In this document: positions 6,921-15,629 of the stretch, piece by piece
Numbering within the stretch: the stretch's first letter is position 1
Layout of the letters: every line of letters begins with the position of its first letter
Assembly (NCBI GenBank): GCA_963826105.1
Contig: CAWGWA010000012.1
Coordinates: 1-64,000, forward strand
DNA from: WHTI01 sp963826105
GTDB taxonomy: Bacteria; Actinomycetota; CADDZG01; WHSQ01
DNA: 64,000 nt
Reading direction: 5' to 3'
Position numbers and translations under genes: made by a program
Notes under the pieces: model-generated
What the model saw: only the letters and a program-made list of their open reading frames with translations
Databases searched by the model: none
Told to the model about the DNA's origin: nothing

Positions 6921-8276
6921 GTGGCTCAGCGGGCACCGCTCGAGGCCGTACGGCCCAACCGGATACCGCCTCACAACCTGGACGCCGAGCAATCGGTGCT
7001 GGGGGCGATGCTGGAGTCTCGCGACGCGATCCTGAACGTGGTCGAGATCCTCGATGCCAAGGCGTTCTACAAGCCGGCCCACGGGATGATCTTCGAGACG
7101 ATCGTCGAGTGCGTCTCCCGCGGCGAGCCCGCCGACCCGGTCACCGTCGCCGATGAGTTGTCCCGTAAAGGTGCCCTCGAGCAGATCGGGGGCAAGCCCT
7201 ACATCCTCGGGCTCCTCGAGGCCTATCCGACAGCCTCGTCGGCCTCCCGCTATGCGCACATCGTCGAGGAGCACGCACTCCTCCGTCGCCTGATCGAAGC
7301 CGGCAACCGGGTCCAGGAGATCGGTTTCGAGATGCCCGAGGACGTCGACGAAGCGGTCGACGAAGCTGAGAGCGTCATCTACCAGGTCGCCGACCGCCGC
7401 CTCCGCGACGACATGCAGCCGATCCGTCCGCTGCTCACGAAGACGATGGAAGACCTCGAGGCGCTCGCCGAACTTGGAGAAGACGTCACCGGCCTGGCGT
7501 CCGGTTTCGGCGACCTCGACCACCTCACGCTCGGATTCCAGCCCTCATCGCTCGTGATCATCGCGGCGAGACCGGCGATGGGTAAGTCGGCCCTCCTAAA
7601 TGACTTCGCGTTGCATGCGGCGTTGAAGAGGAACCAACCGACCGTGATCTTCTCGCTCGAGATGGGGCGGCAGGAGTTGACGCAGCGCTTCCTTGCGTCC
7701 GAGGCGAAGATCGATTCGCAGAAGATCAGGCGAGGTGCATTGCAGGAACAGGATTGGCAAAGGCTGTCGTCCGCGGTCGGCCGGCTCGCCGAGGCGCCGA
7801 TCTTCATCGACGACTCACCGAACATCACCTTGATGGAGATGCGCGCCAAGTGCCGGCGGCTCAAGGCCAAGGGCGGGCTCGGGATGGTGATCGTCGACTA
7901 CCTCCAGCTGATGCAAGGTCCGCGCAAGACCGAGAACCGCCAGCAGGAGGTGTCGGAGATCTCGCGTGCGCTCAAGATCATGGCTCGCGAACTCGAGGTC
8001 CCGGTGCTATGCGCATCTCAGCTCAACCGAGGGGTTGAGTTTCGCGCCGACAAGCGACCGATGCTAGGAGATCTTCGCGAATCCGGCGCCCTCGAACAGG
8101 ACGCCGACATGGTGATGTTCATCTACCGGGATGAGGTCTACAACCCCGACTCCGAGGCGAGGGGTGAAGCTGAGCTGATTATCGCCAAACATAGGAATGG
8201 CCCCACGGGGCTCGTGAGACTTGCGTTCATGAATCAGTACACGAAGTTCGCCTCGATCGCCCGATCCCACTCGTAA
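6921..8276 (+). CDS. dnaB: Replicative DNA helicase DnaB
   Basis: This 451-residue, intein-free DnaB is the hexameric helicase that unwinds DNA at the replication fork. The N-terminal helical domain starts at PPHNLDAEQSVLGAMLES (about 16-33). The RecA-like C-terminal domain has the Walker A ARPAMGKS (216-223), SLEMGRQELTQRF, the Walker B region MVIVDYLQLM and the arginine-finger segment LGDLRESGALEQDADMVMF. The start is GTG at 6921 with AGGGGGAG as ribosome binding site. A LexA-type box precedes it and nth starts 2 nt after its stop. The order rplI-dnaB matches mycobacteria, where dnaB carries inteins that are absent here. Confidence 0.97.
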   Translation: MAQRAPLEAVRPNRIPPHNLDAEQSVLGAMLESRDAILNVVEILDAKAFYKPAHGMIFETIVECVSRGEPADPVTVADELSRKGALEQIGGKPYILGLLEAYPTASSASRYAHIVEEHALLRRLIEAGNRVQEIGFEMPEDVDEAVDEAESVIYQVADRRLRDDMQPIRPLLTKTMEDLEALAELGEDVTGLASGFGDLDHLTLGFQPSSLVIIAARPAMGKSALLNDFALHAALKRNQPTVIFSLEMGRQELTQRFLASEAKIDSQKIRRGALQEQDWQRLSSAVGRLAEAPIFIDDSPNITLMEMRAKCRRLKAKGGLGMVIVDYLQLMQGPRKTENRQQEVSEISRALKIMARELEVPVLCASQLNRGVEFRADKRPMLGDLRESGALEQDADMVMFIYRDEVYNPDSEARGEAELIIAKHRNGPTGLVRLAFMNQYTKFASIARSHS

Positions 8277-8278
8277 CG

Positions 8279-8977
8279 GTGGCCGCGGGCGCAGCCCCGG
8301 TGTCGCCGCGCCGGATACGCGCGGTGCACACGCGTCTCGTCAAGCAGCAGGGCCGGTTCACTCCGAAGCCGCAACTCGATCCGCTCGACGAACTGATCAT
8401 GACCGTGTTGTCGCAGCACACTTCCGACATCAACACCGAGCGAGCGTTCACTTCCCTTAAGGCGACCTTTCCGCGCTGGGGCGATGTGATGGACGCCCGA
8501 ACGAAAAGGGTCGCGGACACGATCCGTTCCGGGGGCCTGGCCGATCAGAAGGCTCCACGCATCAAGGCGATCCTCGAGGAGATCACCTCCCGCGAGGGAT
8601 CTCCGGACCTCGGGGGCCTGGCGTCGATGTCCGATGCCGAGGTCGAGGATTACCTCACGTCGCTACCCGGTGTCGGCCCGAAGACCGCCGCGTGCGTGCT
8701 CGTGTTCTCGATGGGCCGGCACGCGTTCCCGATCGACGTCCACGTGCACCGGATCGCATTGCGCCTCGGGTGGCTCCCGCCGAAGACCTCGGCCGACAAA
8801 GCGCACAAGGAACTCACCCCTCGGATCCCGCCTGAGATCCGCTACGAGCTGCACATGAAGCTGATCACCCACGGCCGCGAGGTCTGCGTCGCGCGCATGC
8901 CGCGCTGCAGCGAGTGCGTGCTCTTCGATCTGTGCGAGTCCGGGCCGCTCCTGCTGGCCCGGGGCGACGCGCGCTAG
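8279..8977 (+). CDS. nth: Endonuclease III (DNA glycosylase/AP lyase)
   Basis: This 232-residue enzyme removes oxidised pyrimidines and cleaves abasic sites in base excision repair. The helix-hairpin-helix LTSLPGVGPKTAACVL contains catalytic Lys135. The catalytic Asp153 is in FPIDVHVHR. The [4Fe-4S] cluster ligands C203, C210, C213 and C219 have the exact C-x6-C-x2-C-x5-C spacing. It starts 2 nt after the dnaB stop, so the two are probably co-transcribed and the LexA-type box upstream of dnaB could also affect nth. The GTG at 8279 has no evident ribosome binding site; a slightly later start is possible. Confidence 0.94.
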   Translation: MAAGAAPVSPRRIRAVHTRLVKQQGRFTPKPQLDPLDELIMTVLSQHTSDINTERAFTSLKATFPRWGDVMDARTKRVADTIRSGGLADQKAPRIKAILEEITSREGSPDLGGLASMSDAEVEDYLTSLPGVGPKTAACVLVFSMGRHAFPIDVHVHRIALRLGWLPPKTSADKAHKELTPRIPPEIRYELHMKLITHGREVCVARMPRCSECVLFDLCESGPLLLARGDAR

Positions 8978-9282
8978 ACGGTCGTTTCGGGGAGCGTCTC
9001 GATCGCGAAACGGATCGACTGGTCCTCGAAGGTCGCGTGGAGGACCTTGTCCTCGAGGAACTGCGCGGCGCTCGGCTCGACGAAGACCTGGCTACCGTCG
9101 GTTTCGACGACCTGATCCGCCGCTTGCGGCTCGGCTGCGAGCGTCAGTTCGAGGGTGGCTTCTGACTCGTTCACCGGGGTCGCGAAGATCCGGAGTCCTC
9201 CGGTCTCGGGGACGTCCGATCCCTCGACCAACTTCTTTACGGCATCCGCCGCTTCGGCGGTGACGGTAAGCACGTGAATCAC
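8974..9282 (-). CDS. HesB/IscA-fold protein lacking cysteines
   Basis: This 102-residue protein resembles actinobacterial proteins annotated as HesB/IscA-like iron-sulfur assembly factors (VLTVTAEAADAVKKLVEG near the start, VVETDGSQVFVEPSAAQFLE in the middle). True A-type carriers have three conserved cysteines; this protein has none, so it cannot be a cluster scaffold by that chemistry. Its role is unknown. The start is GTG at 9282 with GAGGA upstream. It is convergent with nth and shares a 4-bp CTAG stop overlap with it. Confidence 0.65.
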   Translation of the reverse strand: MIHVLTVTAEAADAVKKLVEGSDVPETGGLRIFATPVNESEATLELTLAAEPQAADQVVETDGSQVFVEPSAAQFLEDKVLHATFEDQSIRFAIETLPETTV

Positions 9283-9342
9283 TCCTCGATGGTTGGGGAC
9301 GCTCCACCATCGCGGACTTGGCCGGATCGTGCAAAGAGGCGG

Positions 9343-9702
9343 TTAGCTCTTGTCGATCACGCAGAAGAGGTTGCCCTCGGGGTCTTCCAGGACGATGAAG
9401 TCTTCGCCCGGCTCCGGCGTGCGCTCGAAGCGCGTGGCGCCCAGCGCCAGCAGTCGTTCGACCTCGCCGTTCTGATCGCTCGTGTAGAGATCGAAGTGGA
9501 GGCGGTTCTTCCCCGACCGCTTTTCAGGGACGACCACAAGAGACACATTCACGTTCTGACCATTTGGATCTCTGAGGACGACCGAATCTTCTTCGGGTTC
9601 CTCGCGTGGTTCGTAGCGGAGCGCCTCCTGCCAGAAGCGCGACATCGTCGGGAAGTCGTTGCAGTCGATGACGACCGAACCGACCCTCAGATCGACCTCC
9701 AT
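9343..9702 (-). CDS. VOC (glyoxalase/bleomycin-resistance) superfamily protein
   Basis: At 119 residues it is a complete vicinal-oxygen-chelate module made of two beta-alpha-beta-beta-beta units. The first starts VGSVVIDCNDFPTMSRFWQE and the second has NRLHFDLYTSDQNGEVERLL followed by FIVLEDPEGNLFCVID. The DPEGNLFCV ending is characteristic of glyoxalase-like proteins. The first-unit His/Glu metal ligands are not obvious, so enzymatic activity and substrate are open. The ribosome binding site is GGAAGGGA. Confidence 0.8.
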   Translation of the reverse strand: MEVDLRVGSVVIDCNDFPTMSRFWQEALRYEPREEPEEDSVVLRDPNGQNVNVSLVVVPEKRSGKNRLHFDLYTSDQNGEVERLLALGATRFERTPEPGEDFIVLEDPEGNLFCVIDKS

Positions 9703-9775
9703 AGATTCCCTTCCGTCGGCTGGTGCACGTCGTTACTTTCGCGGACCCTCAAGGCACATGCAACGAGGACACCGG

Positions 9776-11383
9776 CTAGTCGATGAACCAAAGCTTTGGT
9801 CCGGTGCGCCGGGCGATGAAGTACATCTGAACCGCGCCGCCCGATTCCCCGTTGAACTTGGGGAAGCTCGCCTGCGCTATCCAAGTGGCCTCCGACACCT
9901 GGCCCCCGCATCGATCCCTGATGAGATCGAGCAACAACTTCCCGCCTCGTGAATCTCCCCTTATGACGAGGGGGTGGAGATCCCAGCTGGTGTAGACATC
10001 GCGCTCACCCGGACCCGCGCTGAGGTCTTCCTGCGTGAACAGATCGTGGAAATGTTCGAATGAACCGAAGCGGTCCTTGCTCACGCGATCGAGCAATCTC
10101 CACAGCTCAGCTGGCCTCGCCGGATCACCATTGGCGGCCTCTAGAACCTTCGATGCGGTATCCGCTACCCGTCCGGTGGTCACCGCCGCCTTAGACACTT
10201 CCCAGGGAAACGGGCATCTATCCATATCGCCAAGAGGAATCCGACCGAAGCCGAATGAAGTCTTCAGCTGCTGATCCTCGTAGAGCGTGGTGTCCGGGTA
10301 GATGTTTGTCACCGCGTAGGCAAGTTGAGCGCGCGCTGTGCGACTAGCGTCCGGGCCTGCCCAGAATCGGATCGTGGCGACCCCCGAATCCCCTGTGCTA
10401 CCCGTGAACGAGTAGATCGGTTGCCCTTGGCCTCGCCCCAGGATCGTTGCCTCCGCAATATCGAGGCCAGATCGAAGCGGTGGCGGCTCCGGCAAGGAGC
10501 CGCCTACCGGCGGCGGATAGTGAACTGATATCTCGAGGAACACGTCTGCCGGATCGGCTTCTTCGGCATCGATATTGCGAACGCGGACCGTAGTGGTCGA
10601 AACGGAGACCGGCCCCTCTAGAAGCTTCGGGTTGTTCGAGGTGATGAGGTCGACATTCATGTGGTTGAACTGGACCGATGGAATGTAGCTCCAGTCCTTG
10701 GGGATCGAGGCAGTGCCTCCCAACGCCGGGAGCGCGACCTCCTCGGGTTCTGCTTCCCGGATCGTGTCGTCATCGCACGCGAAGTAGGGGACGAAGCGTT
10801 CGATCCGGGAGCAAGCATCCGGGGCCTCGGCTCCGATGAATCCGGATGCAGGGACCGCGCTCCACAGGACCTCGGTCCCGTCGGGTGGCTCTGGAACCCG
10901 CCGCCGCCCGCTTCCGCTGACGCTCTCGATATCGGATTCGAAGATCGTCTTGGTCGCGGTGGAGAAGCATCGCTTCCCTGCCAAGGGACAAGAGTGGTGG
11001 AAGATCCCCTCGGAGTAGGCCACGTAGTTCTCTCCGTCGCGATAGAGGAGAACAAGCCCGGGCCGGACGACAGGGTCGACATCGTCGGGAAGCACGTCCA
11101 GAAGCGATCTAGGCGGCGCGGGTAGCGGGTCGAAGAGGATCCGCTCTCTGGCAGTGGGCGGCGGGGTTCGTTCCCATTCGATACTCGATACACCGACGGC
11201 TACGACGACCACTGCGGCCGCGATTGAGATGGCACGGATCCGTCCCACTTTTCGTCGTCGTCTCACCGCGCCTACGACGTCACCGCTGATGACCTGGAGC
11301 CGAGGTTCGAGGTCGGCGAGGTACTCAACTTGTTCCTTCCGAAGCTCACGCTGCAGTGATCGATCAAAGTCAGACACGGTCAC
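9776..11383 (-). CDS. Single-pass membrane protein, putative anti-sigma factor or sensor
   Basis: This 535-residue protein has a cytoplasmic N-terminus of about 47 residues (SDFDRSLQRELRKEQVEYLA), an Arg-rich stop (VRRRRKVGR), one transmembrane helix (about 50-66, ISIAAAVVVVAVGVSS) and a large extracytoplasmic part of unrecognised fold with several cysteines. Its start overlaps the 3' end of the ECF sigma gene by 14 bp, indicating translational coupling. Short cytoplasmic domain, one membrane helix and a paired sigma factor suggest an anti-sigma role, but I do not see a zinc-binding HxxxCxxC motif. The outer domain is not recognised. Confidence 0.55.
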   Translation of the reverse strand: MTVSDFDRSLQRELRKEQVEYLADLEPRLQVISGDVVGAVRRRRKVGRIRAISIAAAVVVVAVGVSSIEWERTPPPTARERILFDPLPAPPRSLLDVLPDDVDPVVRPGLVLLYRDGENYVAYSEGIFHHSCPLAGKRCFSTATKTIFESDIESVSGSGRRRVPEPPDGTEVLWSAVPASGFIGAEAPDACSRIERFVPYFACDDDTIREAEPEEVALPALGGTASIPKDWSYIPSVQFNHMNVDLITSNNPKLLEGPVSVSTTTVRVRNIDAEEADPADVFLEISVHYPPPVGGSLPEPPPLRSGLDIAEATILGRGQGQPIYSFTGSTGDSGVATIRFWAGPDASRTARAQLAYAVTNIYPDTTLYEDQQLKTSFGFGRIPLGDMDRCPFPWEVSKAAVTTGRVADTASKVLEAANGDPARPAELWRLLDRVSKDRFGSFEHFHDLFTQEDLSAGPGERDVYTSWDLHPLVIRGDSRGGKLLLDLIRDRCGGQVSEATWIAQASFPKFNGESGGAVQMYFIARRTGPKLWFID

Positions 11384-11933
11384 TCGTCTCCTCGTTACCC
11401 AAGATGCCGGCGAGTGCGACCCGGGCCTTGTGGAGCTGGGACTTCACAGTGCCGACCGAGCACCCCAGCGTCTCGGCTACCTCGGCGTCGGGAAGGTCCT
11501 CGAGGTACCGGAGCACGATGCAGGCCCGCTGTCGGGCCGGCAGTTTTCTGAGTGCGGCGGTAACGTCCAGCCGGAGTTCGACCGCGGAGCTCTCGGACCC
11601 GGGCCCCGCCAGCCGACGCTCCGCGGTTTCGTTTACACGTCTCTCTATCTGAACCCGGCGGATCCGCTGCGCGGCGAGGTTGACGACCGTCCGCCGAAGA
11701 TACGGATAGGGGTGCTCGATCCGGGCCGTGGCTCTCCGCCGAGCGCAGAACTGAGTGAAAGCTTCCATCGCCACCTCCTCGGCCCCCGTCGCGTCTCCCA
11801 ACATCAGATAGGCCAACGCTGAAAGTGAACGGAAATGGGCGTCGAACAATGCGATCACCAACTGGTCGTGCTTGTTCGACGAGGCTCTTCCCACGTGCCT
11901 TCCCCGCTCAGCGACGGTTCTCTTCAGATGCAA
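11370..11933 (-). CDS. ECF-type RNA polymerase sigma factor
   Basis: This 187-residue protein has sigma region 2 (LVIALFDAHFRSLSALAYLM, GAEEVAMEAFTQFCARR, YPYLRRTVVNLAAQRIRR) and region 4 (LRKLPARQRACIVLRYLEDL, then PDAEVAETLGCSVGTVKSQL with the helix-turn-helix). The lengths and the YLEDLPDAEVAETLGCSVGTVKSQ pattern resemble the SigE/sigma-24 group common in actinobacteria. It directs RNA polymerase to a stress- or envelope-related regulon not visible here. The downstream membrane protein overlaps it by 14 bp. A TAG-rich stretch upstream could be its own promoter, but no clear -35/-10 was found. Confidence 0.88.
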   Translation of the reverse strand: MHLKRTVAERGRHVGRASSNKHDQLVIALFDAHFRSLSALAYLMLGDATGAEEVAMEAFTQFCARRRATARIEHPYPYLRRTVVNLAAQRIRRVQIERRVNETAERRLAGPGSESSAVELRLDVTAALRKLPARQRACIVLRYLEDLPDAEVAETLGCSVGTVKSQLHKARVALAGILGNEETSDRV

Positions 11934-11983
11934 TCACTAGAAGGTTGCTTGAGGCGTGCGAAAGGTTGCCTTATGTCCAGCAG

Positions 11984-12054
11984 AGCGGGTGAGGGGAATC
12001 GAACCCCCGTCACTAGCTTGGGAAGCTAGAGCTCTACCATTGAGCTACACCCGC
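11984..12054 (-). tRNA. tRNA-Gly, anticodon CCC
   Basis: The reverse complement folds as a 71-nt tRNA. The acceptor GCGGGTG pairs with CACCCGC, the D-arm is GCTC/GAGC, the anticodon arm is CTAGC-TTCCCAA-GCTAG and the T-arm loop is TTCGATT. The anticodon CCC (complement at 12020-12022) decodes GGG. The discriminator base is T and CCA is not encoded. Confidence 0.95.
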
Positions 12055-12065
12055 AACGACCCCGG

Positions 12066-12071
12066 ATTATA
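12066..12071 (-). promoter_or_regulatory. Perfect -10 (TATAAT) for tRNA-Gly
   Basis: TATAAT on the minus strand lies 11 nt upstream of the mature tRNA 5' end. No matching -35 was found. It is divergent from, and close to, the dcd -10 element. Confidence 0.6.
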
Positions 12072-12094
12072 GAGGCGAGGGCTCCGCCACTGGA

Positions 12095-12100
12095 TAGACT
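12095..12100 (+). promoter_or_regulatory. Candidate leaderless -10 (TAGACT) for dcd
   Basis: TAGACT ends 6 nt before the dcd ATG at 12107, so transcription should start at the start codon. No ribosome binding site is present. Confidence 0.5.
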
Positions 12101-12106
12101 GCCGGG

Positions 12107-12667
12107 ATGATTCTGTCGGACGGGGACATCCGGAAAGCGATCGCAGACGGCAGCATCGGAATCGAGCCGTTCGATGAAGCGGACGTCCAGCCGTCGTCCG
12201 TAGACCTCCATGTCGATCGACTGTTCCGAACCTTCAACAACCACCGGCACTCTTTCATCGATGTGAAGGAGCCGATGGAGAAGCTCACCGAGCTGATCGA
12301 GGTCGCCGACGGCGAGCGGTTCATCCTCCATCCCGGCGAGTTCGTGCTCGGCTCGACCACAGAGTACGTCCAGCTTCCTCATGACCTCGTCGCGCGGCTC
12401 GAGGGCAAGTCCTCACTCGGTCGCCTCGGGCTCCTGATCCACTCGACCGCCGGCTACGTCGACCCGGGATTCGAGGGACACCTCACGCTCGAGCTCAGCA
12501 ACGTCGCCAACCTCCCGATCACGATCTATCCGGGCATGAAGATCGGACAGATCTCGTTCTTCCAGCTCACGTCTCCGGCCGAGAACCCCTACGGCTCGAG
12601 CGCGGTTGGCTCGAAATACCAGGGCCAGCGGGGCCCGACCCCCTCCCGCTACTTCGAGAACTTCTAG
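12107..12667 (+). CDS. dcd: dCTP deaminase, probably the bifunctional dUMP-forming type
   Basis: This 186-residue trimeric dUTPase-fold enzyme supplies deoxyuridine nucleotides for thymidylate synthesis. Conserved features are MILSDGDIRKAI, QPSSVDLHVD, GKSSLGRLGLLIHSTAGYVD and the C-terminal KYQGQRGPTPSRYFENF. The active-site stretch reads HSTAGYVDPGFEG, as in bifunctional dCTP deaminase/dUTPases of Mycobacterium and Methanocaldococcus, not the VTAHRIDPGW form of the E. coli enzyme. Direct dCTP-to-dUMP conversion is therefore likely but inferred from family knowledge. It appears to be leaderless. Confidence 0.93.
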   Translation: MILSDGDIRKAIADGSIGIEPFDEADVQPSSVDLHVDRLFRTFNNHRHSFIDVKEPMEKLTELIEVADGERFILHPGEFVLGSTTEYVQLPHDLVARLEGKSSLGRLGLLIHSTAGYVDPGFEGHLTLELSNVANLPITIYPGMKIGQISFFQLTSPAENPYGSSAVGSKYQGQRGPTPSRYFENF

Positions 12668-12703
12668 CCCGCCCCGGGAAGTGCGATCTGGGGTTTACAG
12701 CGT

Positions 12704-12735
12704 TAAGTTAACTGTGCTAACTTACCGGCGTTAAC
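12704..12735. promoter_or_regulatory. Inverted repeat, candidate operator for the MMPL-tetR unit
   Basis: TAAGTTA (12704-12710) and TAACTTA (12718-12724) form an inverted repeat with a 7-bp spacer, and GTTAAC palindromes occur at 12707-12712 and 12730-12735. The AT-rich block lies 45-75 bp upstream of the MMPL start. Binding by the co-encoded TetR protein is inferred. Confidence 0.5.
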
Positions 12736-12779
12736 CGATACCGGGCCGATGGGGGCTCGGGTGACGCCAAGGAGAGGTC

Positions 12780-14985
12780 ATGTTCGAGAGGCTTGGGGAC
12801 GCCGTTGTAGCCCGGCGCAAGATCATCATCATCGCCACCATCGTCATGTTCGCGGCGGCCGGGTTCTTCGGTTCCGGGGTCGCCGACCGGCTGTCATCGG
12901 GTGGGTTCGACGATCCGAACTCTGAGGCGAGCGTGGCCGCCGACACCCTGAAGGAACGCTTCGGGGTTGAGGACCCCAACGTGATCCTGCTGGTCGATGC
13001 CAAGTCGGGGAACGCCGATGACCCTGAGGTCGCGGCCGCCGGGATCGCACTGACCGAGGAACTCGCCGAAGGCCGAAGGCGTCGGGCAGGTGTATTCGTA
13101 CTGGTCCACAGGCATCCCCTCGCTCAAGAGCGACGATGGGAGCCAGGCGATCGTGCTCGGTCGCATCGCCGGCGACCAGAACGAGATCAAGGAGCACATC
13201 GAGGTCATCTCGCCCGAGTTCACTCGTTCGACCGATGCGGTCGACGTCAGCGTCGGCGGGTTCGCAGAGATCTACCGGCAGATGCAGCACAACATCGAAT
13301 CGGATCTCATCAAGGCCGAGACGATCGCGTTCCCGATCACCCTTCTCCTTCTTGTCATCGTGTTCGGGAGCCTGACGGCCGCCGGACTTCCCCTCGCGAT
13401 CGGGGGCCTGGCGATCGTCGGTGCGATGTTCCTCCTGCGGATCATCGCCGGCATGACCGAGGTCTCGATCTTCGCCCTCAACCTCACCACAATGCTGGGG
13501 CTTGGACTGGCGATCGACTACAGCCTGTTCATCGTGTCCCGCTACCGCGAGGAGCTCGCCAACGGGCTCGAGCCGCACGACGCGGTCCGCAGGACCGTAG
13601 AGACCGCCGGTCGCACTGTCGCCTTCAGCGGCTTGACCGTTGCTCTATCGCTCAGCGCGCTGCTGGTGTTCCCCCTGGCCTTCCTGCGTTCGTTCGCCTA
13701 CGCGGGTGTCTCGGTGGTTCTCGTTGCGATCCTCGGCGCGGTCGTGTTCCTGCCGGCGTTGCTGGCGGTCATGGGCCGCAAGGTGGACAGCCTGAGGCTG
13801 TGGAAGCGCCGGGCGAAGCCTGCGGGCGAGGGCCGATGGCACCGGATCGCTCTGGGCGTCATGAAGCGCCCGATCCCGATCGCGACCGCGGTCATCGCGT
13901 TCCTTATCTTCCTCGGGATCCCGTTCTTCGGTGCCAAGTGGGGCCAGGCGGATGACCGCGCTCTTCCCAAGACCGAGTCGAGCCATGTGGTGTCGCAGCA
14001 ACTGCGTGACAACTTCTCGTCGAACAATGCCAACGCGCTGTCGATCGTCGTCGAGGGGCGGCCGTCCGAGTCCGAGATCGCCGCGTTCGCCACCGATCTT
14101 TCCGAGATCGACGGGGTGGCCGGGGTCGGAGCCGCGACCGGCAACTACGCCGGTGGGGAACAGGTGAGCGAGCCGGATCAGACCAACGCTCTGTTTGCAT
14201 CGGACGCCGGCACGTGGTTGTCGGTGATCCCCAGCGTCGAGGCGTTCTCTCCCGAGGGTGAGGAACTCGTCGCCGACATCCGCGCAGCCGATGCGCCGTT
14301 CGATGTCCAGGTCACCGGACCGTCGGCGCACCTCGCCGATCAGACCGACTCGCTGTTCTCCAGGCTGCCTCTGGCCGCAGGGATCATCGGGATCACGACA
14401 TTCATCCTCCTGTTCCTGATGTTCGGAGGCATCCTCGTCCCGATCAAAGCGATCATCCTGAACATGCTGAGTCTGACCGCGACCTTCGGGGCGATGGTCT
14501 GGATCTTCCAGGAAGGACACCTCTCGGGCGTTCTCGACTTCACGCCGACCGGGACGATGGAACTCACGATGCCGATCTTGATGTTCTGCATGGCGTTCGG
14601 GCTCTCGATGGACTACGAGGTCTTCCTACTGTCACGCATCAAGGAGGAGCACGACCTCACCGGAGACAACACGGCTTCGGTGGCGATCGGACTCGAGCGG
14701 ACCGGCGGGATCGTTACCGCCGCGGCGGTTCTGCTCTCCGTGGTGTTCGTGGCTTTCGCGACCTCGGGTGTGACCTTTATCAAGATGATGGGCGTTGGTC
14801 TGACGCTGGCGGTCATCATGGACGCCACTCTGGTACGAGCGACCCTGGTGCCGGCGTTCATGAAGCTGGCCGGTGAAGCGAACTGGTGGGCACCTAAGTG
14901 GATGCGTAAGGTGTACCTGAGGTTCGGGATCAGCGAGGGTGGACCGTCCACCCAGGCCCCCGTTCCCGTGGCAGCTGAAAGGTGA
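12780..14985 (+). CDS. MMPL/RND-family transporter, interrupted by a single-base frameshift
   Basis: Two reading frames together make one MMPL protein of about 734 residues. The first (from ATG 12780) encodes the first helix and GGFDDPNSEASVAADTLKER. The second picks up at VGQVYSYWSTGIPSLKSDDG. One extra base near 13071, in a GCCGAAG repeat, breaks the frame; removing it gives ELAEAEGVGQVY. The later part carries two six-helix blocks with the duplicated signature regions LGLGLAIDYSLFIVSRYREE and FGLSMDYEVFLLSRIKEEHD. MMPL proteins export lipids or drugs across the membrane; the substrate is unknown. The end overlaps tetR by GTGA. Either a sequence error or a real lesion. Confidence 0.85.
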
Positions 14986-15629
14986 ACCAACTGAAACCGG
15001 ATTCCGGAGCCACCACCACGGCGCGACGTACCAGGTCGCGTCGTGGTGAGGGCGACAAGCTTCGCGAAGACATCATCGATGCGGTCGAGAGGCTGCTGCT
15101 CGAGACCGGGGATGAGTCCCTGGTTTCGATGCGCGCGATCGCCAAGGCGGTCGGGGTTACGCCCCCGGCGCTCTACATGCACTTCGAGGACAAGGACTCG
15201 ATGATCGAGGCGGTCTGCGACCGTCGCTTCCGCGAGCTGAACGAGCTCATGGGTGTGGCGCGCGAGTCGACCGACGATCCGGTTGAGGGCTTGAAGCTCA
15301 TGGGCAAGGCATACATCCGTTTCGGCACCGACAACCCGGAGCCCTACCGCCTGCTGATGATGAGCAAGACCGAGATCGATCACGGCGAGAGCCTGACGAC
15401 CGCGGAGCCGACCGAGGGCGACCTGGCGTTCATCCAGCTCGTTAGCCAGGTGAGCGCGTGTATCGAGTCCGGACGATTCAAGGCGGCCGATCCACTGGAG
15501 ACATCGCTGATCGTGTGGTCGTCGGTGCACGGCCTCACCGCGCTGATGATCTCGCAGCCGAACTTCGTATGGCCCTCGACCGTCGTCGACAGGTTGGTCG
15601 AGATGGTGGTCGCGGGGCTCGCCCCCTAA
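14982..15629 (+). CDS. TetR-family transcriptional regulator
   Basis: This 215-residue protein has a basic N-terminal arm (TARRTRSRRGEGDKLREDII) and a TetR helix-turn-helix (SMRAIAKAVGVTPPALYMHF followed by EDKDSMIEAVCDRRF). The helical C-terminal domain has YIRFGTDNPEPYRLLM and a WSSVHGLTALMI segment, as in the TetR_C_33/WHG-like groups. The GTG start lies inside the MMPL stop (GTGA), so it is translationally coupled to the transporter. It probably represses the unit through the inverted repeat upstream of the MMPL gene. It is convergent with the next gene and shares a 4-bp stop overlap. Confidence 0.9.
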   Translation: MNQLKPDSGATTTARRTRSRRGEGDKLREDIIDAVERLLLETGDESLVSMRAIAKAVGVTPPALYMHFEDKDSMIEAVCDRRFRELNELMGVARESTDDPVEGLKLMGKAYIRFGTDNPEPYRLLMMSKTEIDHGESLTTAEPTEGDLAFIQLVSQVSACIESGRFKAADPLETSLIVWSSVHGLTALMISQPNFVWPSTVVDRLVEMVVAGLAP

